Shown: one piece after another, positions 34,622 to 42,142 of the stretch
Numbering within the stretch: the first letter of the stretch is position 1
How the letters are laid out: every line of letters starts with the position of its first letter
NCBI RefSeq assembly: GCF_004299445.1
Contig: NZ_SCTC01000007.1
Coordinates: 1-64,000 of the forward strand
Source: Phenylobacterium sp.
GTDB lineage: Bacteria > Pseudomonadota > Alphaproteobacteria > Caulobacterales > Caulobacteraceae
Length of the DNA: 64,000 bases
Direction: 5' to 3'
The notes under the pieces: model-generated
Told to the model about the DNA's origin: nothing
What the model saw: only the letters and a program-made list of their open reading frames with translations
Databases searched by the model: none
Made by a program: the position numbers and the translations under genes

Positions 34622-35151
34622 GCCATTCCAACCTGGCCGACACCATAGTCCCGCAGACCGCGAGCGCCCAATGCCTTGCAAACATGGAGATGTGGGGAGG
34701 GTCGTCGGCCGACCAGGCGCCCGGTCAGAGGGGCTGGGGGGGCTGTTCAGGATCCGGACCAGATGCGAGGCCAGCCGACGCATCCCTTAGACACCGGCCC
34801 TGTGTCCGACGCAGGTCCGGAATAGGGCCATTTCGCGGCGTGGCTGAGCGGCAACAAGCGGCGGAGATATTCAACCTGCGAGAGGTATGCGCTTGCTGGC
34901 GGCGCATCGATGGAGGATGAGGATCGGTAACGGCGTTGGGCGACCGACGCCGGGGCGTGGGGCCCCCGCGGCGCTTCCGGACTCTTCGGGGTTCGTGCGG
35001 ATGAAAATGAAGCGGCAGGGGCGGCCCGAGAGGGCCGCCTTTTTGCATTACGGGCCTTACGCCCGGCGCCTTTCTTCACCTCAGGGCTTGGCGAAGAGCA
35101 GCGGACGCGCCATGTCCGCCGCCTGACAACGTAAAATCCAGGGAGGGGCCA
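34622..35151. other. Long intergenic region, possible small RNA or leader
   Basis: This 530-bp region lies between the HWE kinase and the oxidoreductase gene. It ends in a strong intrinsic terminator on the plus strand (35020-35044) without any recognised plus-strand gene upstream. Several short open frames overlap on both strands; none has a family or a convincing ribosome-binding site. A non-coding RNA or an attenuated leader is the simplest reading. About 110 bp, including a GGAGGGG site (35140-35146), separates the terminator from ATG 35152. Confidence 0.5.
35020..35044 (+). terminator. Intrinsic terminator with no obvious upstream gene
   Basis: GGCGGCCC (35020-35027) pairs perfectly with GGGCCGCC (35032-35039) around a GAGA loop, followed by five T (35040-35044). 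The direction is plus strand only, as there is no T-run on the other side. Confidence 0.85.
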
Positions 35152-36282
35152 ATGGCCGGGATTCCGCAGACGGGACTGCAACTGCTTTCGACGGTGAAGA
35201 GCTCGGGTGAACTCGAGCTGAGGCTTGCCGACGTCCCCGTCGCCGCGCCGACCGGCGATGAGGTGCTGGTGCGCATCGAGGCCTCGCCCATCAACCCATC
35301 CGACCTCGGCCTGCTCCTGGGTCCCGCCGACATCTCGACGCTGAAGAGCGAGGGCGGCGTGACCACCGCCAAGGTGCCTGAACAGTTCCTGAAGGCCCTG
35401 GCCGCCCGTCTGGACCAGCCGATGCCGGTGGGCAACGAGGGCGCGGGCGTCGTGATCGCCGCCGGCCCCGACGCCAAGGCCCAGGCGCTGATGGGCAAGA
35501 CCGTCGCGCTGCTGGGCGGCGCCATGTACGGCCAGTACCGGACGGTAAAGGCCGGCGACGTGCTTCCGCTGCCGGCTGACGCCACCGCCGCTGACGGCGC
35601 CTCATGCTTCGTCAATCCGCTCACGGCCCTTGGCATGACTGAGACCATGCGCGCCGAAGGCCATACCGCCCTCGTCCACACCGCGGCGGCGTCCAACCTG
35701 GGCCAGATGCTGAACAAGATCTGCATCAAGGACGGCATCGACCTGGTGAACATCGTCCGCAGCCCCGAGCAGGCGAAGATCCTGAAGGATATCGGCGCGA
35801 AGTACGTGATCGATTCCAGCGCGCCCACGTTCCAGGACGACCTGCTGCAGGCGCTGATCGCCACCAACGCCACGATCGCCTTCGACGCGATCGGCGGCGG
35901 CAAGCTGGCCGGCCAGATCCTGGCCGGCATGGAGGCTGCGGCCAACGCCAAGGGCGGCGCCTACAGCCGCTACGGCTCCAGCGTGTTCAAGCAGGTCTAC
36001 ATCTATGGCGGGCTGGACACGCGTCCGTCGGAGCTGAACCGCAACTTCGGCCTGTCGTGGTCGCTGGGCGGGTGGCTGCTGACCCCGTTCCTGGCCAAGC
36101 TGGGCGCCGAGGGGACCCAACGGCTTCGCCAACGCGTGGTGGATGAGCTGAAGACCACCTTCGCCAGCCACTACACCGCCGAGATCTCGCTCGCCGAGGT
36201 CCTCGATCCGAAGGTGATCGCGGCCTACCAGAAGAAGGCGACCGGCGAGAAGTTCCTGGTCAATCCCGCCAAGGGGCTCTGA
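35152..36282 (+). CDS. MDR-family NADPH:quinone oxidoreductase-like protein
   Basis: This 376-residue medium-chain dehydrogenase/reductase lacks the structural-zinc cysteines and has an N-terminal GroES-like domain (ASPINPSDLGLL, about 46-57) and a Rossmann domain. The usual AxxGxxG of quinone reductases appears degenerate as HTAAASNLGQM. It would reduce a quinone or an alpha,beta-unsaturated carbonyl with NADPH; the substrate is unknown. GGAGGGG precedes the ATG. It has its own leader after the upstream terminator. Confidence 0.82.
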   Translation: MAGIPQTGLQLLSTVKSSGELELRLADVPVAAPTGDEVLVRIEASPINPSDLGLLLGPADISTLKSEGGVTTAKVPEQFLKALAARLDQPMPVGNEGAGVVIAAGPDAKAQALMGKTVALLGGAMYGQYRTVKAGDVLPLPADATAADGASCFVNPLTALGMTETMRAEGHTALVHTAAASNLGQMLNKICIKDGIDLVNIVRSPEQAKILKDIGAKYVIDSSAPTFQDDLLQALIATNATIAFDAIGGGKLAGQILAGMEAAANAKGGAYSRYGSSVFKQVYIYGGLDTRPSELNRNFGLSWSLGGWLLTPFLAKLGAEGTQRLRQRVVDELKTTFASHYTAEISLAEVLDPKVIAAYQKKATGEKFLVNPAKGL

Positions 36283-36291
36283 GGGCCGCGC

Positions 36292-36332
36292 AAAGAAAAG
36301 GCCCGGCGATCCAGGAGGGAACCGTCGGGCCT
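36292..36332 (-). terminator. Putative intrinsic terminator, minus strand
   Basis: On the minus strand AGGCCCG (36332-36326) pairs with CGGGCCT (36305-36299) around a 20-nt loop, followed by TTTCTTT (36298-36292). The long loop makes it weaker than the plus-strand ones. No annotated minus-strand gene ends here. Confidence 0.55.
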
Positions 36333-36513
36333 GAAGTCTGTTGGCGGGGAAGTCGTGCCGGAATGACCTCCGCCGCGGCTTCGGGGACCCTTGCTGCAAG
36401 TCATGGGCCAGTCTTTCTGGCTCGAACCGGGACGGCAGCGCTTGTTCCTGGCCGCGAGCCCCCACATCCCCGGACTGTCCGCAGGCCTTGCGTATTTTGG
36501 CTGGCGTACGGAG

Positions 36514-36546
36514 GCCCCGGCGCGCGAAAGCGGGTCGGGGCTTTTT
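36514..36546 (+). terminator. Intrinsic terminator, plus strand
   Basis: GCCCCG (36514-36519) pairs with CGGGGC (36536-36541); the interior can extend partly around a GAAA tetraloop, and five T follow (36542-36546). It lies 230 bp beyond the oxidoreductase stop, so it could end that transcript or a separate small RNA. Confidence 0.75.
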
Positions 36547-36754
36547 GTGTGCAGCGTTACAGAACGGGCGTCATCGACCAGTCTACCGCCAAGCTCAGGC
36601 GAACTCTTGATTTCAAGATAAGTTCCCACCAAATAACAATTATTGTTATGCAAACACTGTAGTAATATCGTCTTCATAACACTTGAATTTACTGAACTCG
36701 ATCCCATGTATGAGCGACGGGAAGGGTATGCCCCTTCCTCGGGAAACTCACTTC

Positions 36755-37753
36755 ATGCGAATTCACCTTCTGGTCGCCGGCGTCGCCGCCGCGGCCATCG
36801 TCCCCACGCTCGCCCTGGCTCAGCAGACCTGCGAACAGCGCCGCTCAGAGCGGGTGGCCGGCACGGTCGTCGGCGCCGGCCTCGGCGCGCTGCTCGGCAG
36901 CGCTATCGCAGGCAAGGGTGACCGCACCGCGGGCGCCATCGTTGGCGGCCTGGGCGGCGGCGTGGTCGGCAATCAGGTCTCCAAGGGGAATGGCGACTGC
37001 GCCAAGGCCTACGGCTTCTACGACAACTCCGGCGCCTGGCACGCCAGCAATGTCGCCCGAGGCAACGCCCAGGGGTACTATGATCGCGAAGGCCGCTGGA
37101 CAGATGGCGCGCCGAACGGCCACTACGATACGGCCGGCCGCTGGAGCGTCGCCAACACCGAGCCCTCGGCCGCCGGCTACTACGACGCTCGCGGACGTTG
37201 GGTTCCCGTCTCGGCCACCGGCTACTATGCCGACAACGGACGTTGGGTGACCGGCGCGGCGCCGGGTCACTACGACCGCTCGGGTCGCTGGATTCAGCGT
37301 CCCTCGAGCGGACGCTATGACGCCCGGGGCCGCTGGATCGCGGGCCAACCGTCGCGGGCGAGCGGCAATGGTCGGGGCGAAGTCCACCTCGGCTACTACG
37401 AGCAGGGCCGCTGGCACGCCGGCGAGACCACCGGCTACTACGACGCCCGGGGCCGCTGGATTCCCGTTGAGGGCTGGCAGCCCAACCGCCAGCGCGGTGC
37501 GCAGATGGACATCGACGCGCGCCAGTCGTGGCTGGGCCAGCGCATCCGCAATGGCCTGGACGACGGCAGCCTGACCCGCCGCGAGGGCAATATGGCGATG
37601 CGCACCATGGCGTCGATCGAGCGCGAAGAAGCCGGTCTGCGCACGCGCAACGGCAACCTGCGTCCGCGTGACGAGCAGATGATCCAGGCGCGGCTGGATT
37701 CGCTCAGCGAGAGCATCCGCGTCGCCCGCCGCGGTCCGGTCCGTCAGTACTGA
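36755..37753 (+). CDS. Glycine-zipper surface protein with nine GYYDxxGRW repeats
   Basis: The 332-residue protein has a signal peptide (cleaved near LALAQQ, residue 23) and then a glycine-zipper segment (about 35-75, GTVVGAGLGALLGSAIAGKG and AIVGGLGGGVVGNQ), as in Rickettsia 17-kDa antigens and 2TM envelope proteins. Nine aromatic repeats of the type G-[YH]-Y-D-x-x-G-R-W follow at residues 87-235, mostly 15-19 residues apart. The C-terminal 80 residues are helical and charged. An outer-membrane or surface location is likely; the repeats may be a binding or structural array. ATG 36755 with GGGAA upstream is chosen as it begins the signal peptide. Confidence 0.8.
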   Translation: MRIHLLVAGVAAAAIVPTLALAQQTCEQRRSERVAGTVVGAGLGALLGSAIAGKGDRTAGAIVGGLGGGVVGNQVSKGNGDCAKAYGFYDNSGAWHASNVARGNAQGYYDREGRWTDGAPNGHYDTAGRWSVANTEPSAAGYYDARGRWVPVSATGYYADNGRWVTGAAPGHYDRSGRWIQRPSSGRYDARGRWIAGQPSRASGNGRGEVHLGYYEQGRWHAGETTGYYDARGRWIPVEGWQPNRQRGAQMDIDARQSWLGQRIRNGLDDGSLTRREGNMAMRTMASIEREEAGLRTRNGNLRPRDEQMIQARLDSLSESIRVARRGPVRQY

Positions 37754-37911
37754 GCCACCACATCTCCGCACCGGCCTGCGTACGTTGGCCGGGTGAGCGA
37801 ACGGCCTCAGCCTCCTGATCGGGGCTGGGGCCGCTTTGCTGAGCGCGTCGGCCCCTTGCGTGACCCGCGGTCAAGCGGGTCCAATCCTCGCAAGAACGCG
37901 GAGGATTCCCC

Positions 37912-39102
37912 TTGAAGATCGACCTGCTCTCGCCCGGCAGCTTCGACGGCGGCCAGCCGCACAATCAGTTCGCCTGGCTGCGCGAGAACGAGCCCGTCCG
38001 CTGGCACGACGAACCTGGCGGCAAGGGCTTCTGGGCCGTGACCCGCCATGCCGACGTCTGGGCCGTAGACCGCGATTTCCAGACCTATTCCTCCGAGCCC
38101 ACCATCATGATCACCGACCCCCTGGCTGAGGCCGGCGGGTTCGGGCCGTACAAGATGATGCTGATGATGGATCCGCCCGAGCATACGGCGTTCCGCAAGC
38201 TCATCCGGTCAGAGTTCACCGAACCGGCGGCGCGCCTGCGCGAGGGGCGTATCCAGGAACTGGCCCGACAGATCGTGGACGCCGTCATCGAGAAGGGCGA
38301 GTGCGACTTCGTGAACGACGTCGCGGGCGAGATGCCCAGCTTCGTGATCGCCGAGCTGATGGGCCTGCCGCTGTCGGACGGGCGCGAGCTCTACAAGCTG
38401 ACCGAGATCATCCACACCGCGCCCGAGGCGCTGCCGCCCGGCGCCGGCGGCCAGGCGGTGATGAAGATGTTCGAGTACGGCTCCAAGGTCATCGCCGAGA
38501 AGCGGGCGCGGCCGGGCGACGACCTGGCGTCCAGGCTGCTGGCCTGCGAGGTGGACGGCCGCAAGCTGGAGGACATGGAGTTCCTGCTCTTCTTCCTGCT
38601 GCTGGTGGACGCGGGCGGGGACACGACCCGCAACCTCCTGTCCGGCGGCCTGCTGGCGCTGATGGAGAATCCCGAGCAGTACGCCTGGCTGATGGCCGAC
38701 CTGCCGGCCCGCCTGCCCACGGCGCGCGAGGAACTGCTGCGCTGGACCAGTCCGGTCATCTACATGCGGCGCACCGCCAAGCACGACGCCGATCTGGCCG
38801 GCGCGAGGATCAAGGCCGGCGACAAGGTGGTCATGTACTTCGGCGCCGCCAACCGCGACCTCGCCGTGTTCGAGCGGCCGGACATCCTGGATCTCTCTCG
38901 GCCCGAGAACCCGCATATCGCCTTCGGCACCGGTCCGCACGGCTGCCTGGGCCAGCACATCGCGCGCATCGAGATCGACGCCATGCTGCGCGAGGTGTTG
39001 ACGCGGATGAAGGCCTTCGAACTGGCGGCCCCGGTGGAGTGGCTGCCGTCGAACTTCATCTCGGGACCGAAGTCGATGCCCATCCGGTTCCAGGCAATTT
39101 GA
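37912..39102 (+). CDS. Cytochrome P450
   Basis: This soluble 396-residue bacterial P450 has the I-helix AGGDTT (234-239), the ExxR pair Glu274/Arg277 (EELLRW) and the heme-ligand loop FGTGPHGCLGQH with Cys345. The MMDPPEHTAFRKL segment is typical of class I enzymes of the CYP125/CYP142 and linalool-type groups. It needs a ferredoxin and reductase, neither of which is adjacent. The start is TTG with GGAGG about 6 bp upstream. The substrate is unknown; lipophilic compounds such as steroids or terpenoids are usual. Confidence 0.92.
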   Translation: MKIDLLSPGSFDGGQPHNQFAWLRENEPVRWHDEPGGKGFWAVTRHADVWAVDRDFQTYSSEPTIMITDPLAEAGGFGPYKMMLMMDPPEHTAFRKLIRSEFTEPAARLREGRIQELARQIVDAVIEKGECDFVNDVAGEMPSFVIAELMGLPLSDGRELYKLTEIIHTAPEALPPGAGGQAVMKMFEYGSKVIAEKRARPGDDLASRLLACEVDGRKLEDMEFLLFFLLLVDAGGDTTRNLLSGGLLALMENPEQYAWLMADLPARLPTAREELLRWTSPVIYMRRTAKHDADLAGARIKAGDKVVMYFGAANRDLAVFERPDILDLSRPENPHIAFGTGPHGCLGQHIARIEIDAMLREVLTRMKAFELAAPVEWLPSNFISGPKSMPIRFQAI

Positions 39103-39142
39103 GCCGCAATCTCGACACGCTGAGCGAATTGGTTCGGGCGTG

Positions 39143-39898
39143 ATGTCGACTCGCACGCGCCGCGACGCGCTCCTGATTGTTCCGGCCCTCGCAGCCGCGC
39201 CCGGCGTGGCCGCCGCGCAGCATGGCGCTGGCGTGGGCGCGGTGCTGGAACGGGCGCGCGCGGCCATGGGGGGCGCCCGCGCCTGGAACGCCATCCGCGG
39301 CCTGCATGAGGTGGGGACCGAGGCGGGGCGACCGTACGAGCACTGGCTCGACTTCCTGCGCTGGGGCGAGCGGGTGGAGATCGGCGCGGGACCCGGCAAG
39401 GTGATCCAGGGCTACAATGGCTATGGCCTGTGGTGGCTGCCGCTCAGCACGCCTTGGCCGCCGGGAACCCAGCAGGAGCTGCTGGCGCGCGCCCGCTCGG
39501 ACGCCTTTTTCGGCGCGTACGGCTATCTCTTCACCGGCCGCTTCGACATGCGCAGCACGCTTGTGGGCGTTCGCACCGGCGGAGGGCGGTCGTTCGACGT
39601 GGCGCGGGTTCATCCCGAGTATGGCGAGCCCCGCGAACTGTGGTTCGACCGCCGCACGGGCCTGCTGGGCCGCATCGTCGATGGGCGGGCCCACCAGCCG
39701 CGAACCCTCGAATACTCGGACTACCGCCGCGTCGGCCGCGTCCTGCTGCCGTTCCACGTCACCACGACCGGCGGCGGGCTGGCCCAGCCGCTGGAACGCC
39801 AGTTGGACAAGGTCGAGACCGTAACGCCGGACCGGGCTCTGTTCAGCCTGCCCGCCGCCCCTGTCACACCTCCAGCCGCCAGGCCTCGCCGTCCCTGA
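39143..39898 (+). CDS. Secreted protein of unknown function
   Basis: The 251-residue protein has a twin-Arg-like or Sec signal (TRTRRDALLIVPALAAAPGVAAAQ). Its mature part has beta-strand-rich sequence (ELWFDRRTGLLGRIVDG, YSDYRRVGRVLLPFHV) resembling the LolA/LppX-like outer-membrane lipoprotein-sorting fold. It may bind a lipid or a hydrophobic molecule in the periplasm. GTG 39140 is 3 bp upstream and could be the start. Its 3' end overlaps the convergent metallohydrolase gene by 35 bp. Confidence 0.65.
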   Translation: MSTRTRRDALLIVPALAAAPGVAAAQHGAGVGAVLERARAAMGGARAWNAIRGLHEVGTEAGRPYEHWLDFLRWGERVEIGAGPGKVIQGYNGYGLWWLPLSTPWPPGTQQELLARARSDAFFGAYGYLFTGRFDMRSTLVGVRTGGGRSFDVARVHPEYGEPRELWFDRRTGLLGRIVDGRAHQPRTLEYSDYRRVGRVLLPFHVTTTGGGLAQPLERQLDKVETVTPDRALFSLPAAPVTPPAARPRRP

Positions 39899-40721
39899 CC
39901 ACATGGCCGGCGCAGGGCGCGGCGAAGTGGGTGCCGATCACCAGCGTTTTCGTGCCTTCGAGGGCGCCGTAGACCCGCCGCCGGGTCGCGGTTGAGGCCT
40001 GCTTGTCGAAATCCACCTCCGCCGCCCAGTCCGGCCGGGCCAGCTGGCAGGGGTGGTGGGTGAAGTCGCCGGTGATCAGGGCGTCCTCGCCTTTCGACCG
40101 AATCCGGATCGAGACGTGGCCGGGCGTGTGCCCCAGGGTCGGCTCGAGGCTGACGTCGTCGCAGACCTGATGGTCGGTCTCGACCAGGTCGACCAGACCG
40201 GCGTCCCAGACGGGCTTCACGCTGTCGTGGAAGTAGGACTTGGAAACGTCTTCGACGCCTTCCTCCTCGGCCTGCCAGTGCTCGTACTCGGCGCGGCCGA
40301 TCAGGTAGCGGGCGTTGGGGAACGTCGGGACCCACGCGCCGTCCACCAGCATGGTGTTCCAGCCCACGTGGTCCACGTGCAGGTGCGTGCACAGCACGGT
40401 GTCGATGGTCTCGCGCGCGAAGCCCGCAGCCTCCAGGTCGGCCAGGAACGTGGTCTGCAGGTGGCTCCACGGCCCCATCTCGCGCGACTTGTCGTTGCCG
40501 ATGCAGGTGTCGACGATGATCCGGCGTCCGGGCGTCTCGACCACCAGCGCATGGATCGACATCTTGAGCTTGCCGCTCTGCTCGGCGAAATGCGGGTAGA
40601 GCCAGTCGATCTCGCGCACCGCCTCATAGGTGGCCTGGGGCAACAGGAACCGGGTGCCGCCGCTGGTCTCCATCTCCACGATGCGGGTGATGGTGACATC
40701 CCCGATCCGCCACTTGAGCAT
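39864..40721 (-). CDS. MBL-fold metallohydrolase
   Basis: The 285-residue cytoplasmic protein has the zinc motif HLHVDH (113-118), then LGHTPGH and ALITGDFTHH with the bridging Asp. No signal peptide is present. It resembles quorum-quenching lactonases and alkylsulfatase-like hydrolases but cannot be assigned more precisely. The C-terminal GTHFAAPCAGH carries the last His ligand. It is convergent with the secreted protein gene, with a 35-bp overlap, and is followed by the arylesterase gene upstream on the same strand. Confidence 0.85.
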   Translation of the reverse strand: MLKWRIGDVTITRIVEMETSGGTRFLLPQATYEAVREIDWLYPHFAEQSGKLKMSIHALVVETPGRRIIVDTCIGNDKSREMGPWSHLQTTFLADLEAAGFARETIDTVLCTHLHVDHVGWNTMLVDGAWVPTFPNARYLIGRAEYEHWQAEEEGVEDVSKSYFHDSVKPVWDAGLVDLVETDHQVCDDVSLEPTLGHTPGHVSIRIRSKGEDALITGDFTHHPCQLARPDWAAEVDFDKQASTATRRRVYGALEGTKTLVIGTHFAAPCAGHVVRDGEAWRLEV

Positions 40722-40756
40722 TCGCGTCCTCCCGCTTTGGCAGGACTGTGCCTGGG

Positions 40757-41398
40757 TTAGCCGCGCGCCGCCAAGGCCTTCGCGACGGTGGGGGCCAGTC
40801 GCGCGGCGATGATCGCCGCGCCGCGCGCGTTGGGGTGGATGCCGTCAGGCTGGTTCAGGCCGGGCTGGCGCGCCACGCCGTCCAGCAGGTTGGGATAGAG
40901 CGGCACGCCGTGCGCGCGGGCCACGGCGGGGAACACCGCGTTGAAATCGCGGGCGTAGCCGCCGCCCACCTCCACCGGCGCGGAGATGCCGGTGAGCACG
41001 ACGCCGATCCTGCGCGACTTCAGTTTCCTGACGATCCCATCGAGGTTCGCCCGCGTCCGCTTGGGATCCTGGCCCTGCAGCAGGTCGTTGGCGCCCAGGG
41101 CCACCACCGCCAGGTCGGTGTCCTTGCGCACCGAGAAGTCCACACGGGCGAGGCCGCCGGCCGTGGTGTCGCCGCTGACGCCGGCCGCCCGGACCTGCGC
41201 CGCCACGCCGAGCTTTGTGAGCGCCAGCTGCAGCTGGTAGGGCAGCGCGCTCTTGGCCGCGAGGCCGTACCCGGCGGTGATCGAGTCGCCCAGAACGGTG
41301 ACGATCCTGGTCCGCGCGGGCGCGGCCAGCGCCGGACCGGCGGCCAGCAGCAGCGGCCATGCGAGAAGGGTTCGGCGGCTATGTCTTGGCTTGGCCAT
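40757..41398 (-). CDS. tesA: Arylesterase / GDSL (SGNH) lysophospholipase TesA
   Basis: This 213-residue periplasmic esterase begins with a signal peptide (RRTLLAWPLLLAAGPALAA) and has the four SGNH blocks: GDSI with Ser39, Gly in AAGVSGD, GAND and the final DGIHP His. It hydrolyses acyl-CoAs, lysophospholipids and aryl esters. ATG 41398 is chosen because the longer frame would run into the promoter of the divergent ABC genes. The arrangement tesA divergent from ybbA-ybbP is conserved in many proteobacteria. Confidence 0.88.
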   Translation of the reverse strand: MAKPRHSRRTLLAWPLLLAAGPALAAPARTRIVTVLGDSITAGYGLAAKSALPYQLQLALTKLGVAAQVRAAGVSGDTTAGGLARVDFSVRKDTDLAVVALGANDLLQGQDPKRTRANLDGIVRKLKSRRIGVVLTGISAPVEVGGGYARDFNAVFPAVARAHGVPLYPNLLDGVARQPGLNQPDGIHPNARGAAIIAARLAPTVAKALAARG

Positions 41399-41449
41399 GA
41401 ACGTCCTATGTAAGGGACTGACGACGCCGCTCAATCCCCGGGGTTACGC

Positions 41450-42142
41450 TTGAACGATACGCCGCCGCTGGTCCTCGACGATGTGGGCCTGACGCTACCG
41501 TCCGCCGCAGGACCGGTGGAAATCCTGCGCAACCTCAGCCTGACACTGGCGGAAGGCGAACGTGTGGGGCTGGTGGGCCCGTCGGGCTCGGGCAAGTCGT
41601 CGCTGATCGCCGTGGCGGCGGGCCTGGAGCGGCCCAGCGCCGGGCGGGTGCAGCTGTTCGGCCAGGACCTGTCGCGGCTGGACGAAGACGGTCGCGCCAA
41701 GCTGCGGCGCGGACGGGTCAGCCTGGTGTTCCAGTCGTTCCACCTTTTGCCGAACATGACGGCCGAGGAGAACGTGGCGGCCCCCCTTGAGATCGCGCGC
41801 AAGCCCAACGCCATGGACGAGGCCCGCGCCTGGCTGGACCGCGTCGGCCTGGGCGCGCGCCGGCGCCACTACCCGCACCAGCTCTCGGGCGGCGAACAGC
41901 AGCGGGTGGCGCTGGCCCGCGCGCTGGCCCCCTCGCCGGCCCTGATCTTCGCCGACGAGCCCACCGGCAACCTCGATTCCAACAACGCCCGCCACGTCGC
42001 CGACCTGCTGTTCGAACTGGTCGAGCATACCGGGGCGGCGCTGCTGATGGTCACCCACGACAATGGGCTGGCCAAGCGGGCCCAGCGGGTCGTCACGCTG
42101 CGTGACGGCCACCCGGTGGCCCCAGCGGACGTCCCGGCGTGA
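41450..42142 (+). CDS. ybbA: ABC transporter ATP-binding protein, YbbA type
   Basis: The 230-residue ATPase of the LolD/MacB clade shows Walker [10 protein letters not shown], the Q-loop in LVFQSFHLLPNM, signature [15 protein letters not shown], Walker B LIFADEPTGNLDS and the switch His in MVTHD. It pairs with the large FtsX-type permease directly downstream and probably handles lipids or esters linked to TesA; the true substrate of YbbAP systems is not settled. The start is TTG at 41450, and the stop overlaps the permease start by 4 bp. Confidence 0.9.
   Translation: MNDTPPLVLDDVGLTLPSAAGPVEILRNLSLTLAEGERVGLVGPSGSGKSSLIAVAAGLERPSAGRVQLFGQDLSRLDEDGRAKLRRGRVSLVFQSFHLLPNMTAEENVAAPLEIARKPNAMDEARAWLDRVGLGARRRHYPHQLSGGEQQRVALARALAPSPALIFADEPTGNLDSNNARHVADLLFELVEHTGAALLMVTHDNGLAKRAQRVVTLRDGHPVAPADVPA

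Larger units (their letters stand above)
36283..36754. other. Intergenic region bounded by two opposed terminators
   Basis: This 472-bp region holds a minus-strand terminator (36292-36332) and a plus-strand terminator (36514-36546), with about 180 bp between them. No protein with recognisable features is encoded there. The last 150 bp (36600-36750) are AT-rich and contain ACAATTATTGTTATG, probably the promoter of the repeat-protein gene. The segment between the terminators may be a small RNA on either strand. Confidence 0.5.

Noticed and set aside
34725..35048. A 107-codon minus-strand frame starting inside the terminator hairpin
   Set aside because: It begins within the intrinsic terminator, is Pro/Arg-rich and low-complexity, and has no ribosome-binding site.
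36390..36430. A T-arm-like sequence (minus strand GGTTCGAGCC) that might mark a tRNA
   Set aside because: The flanking bases do not form a 5-bp T-stem and no acceptor, D or anticodon arm could be built around it.
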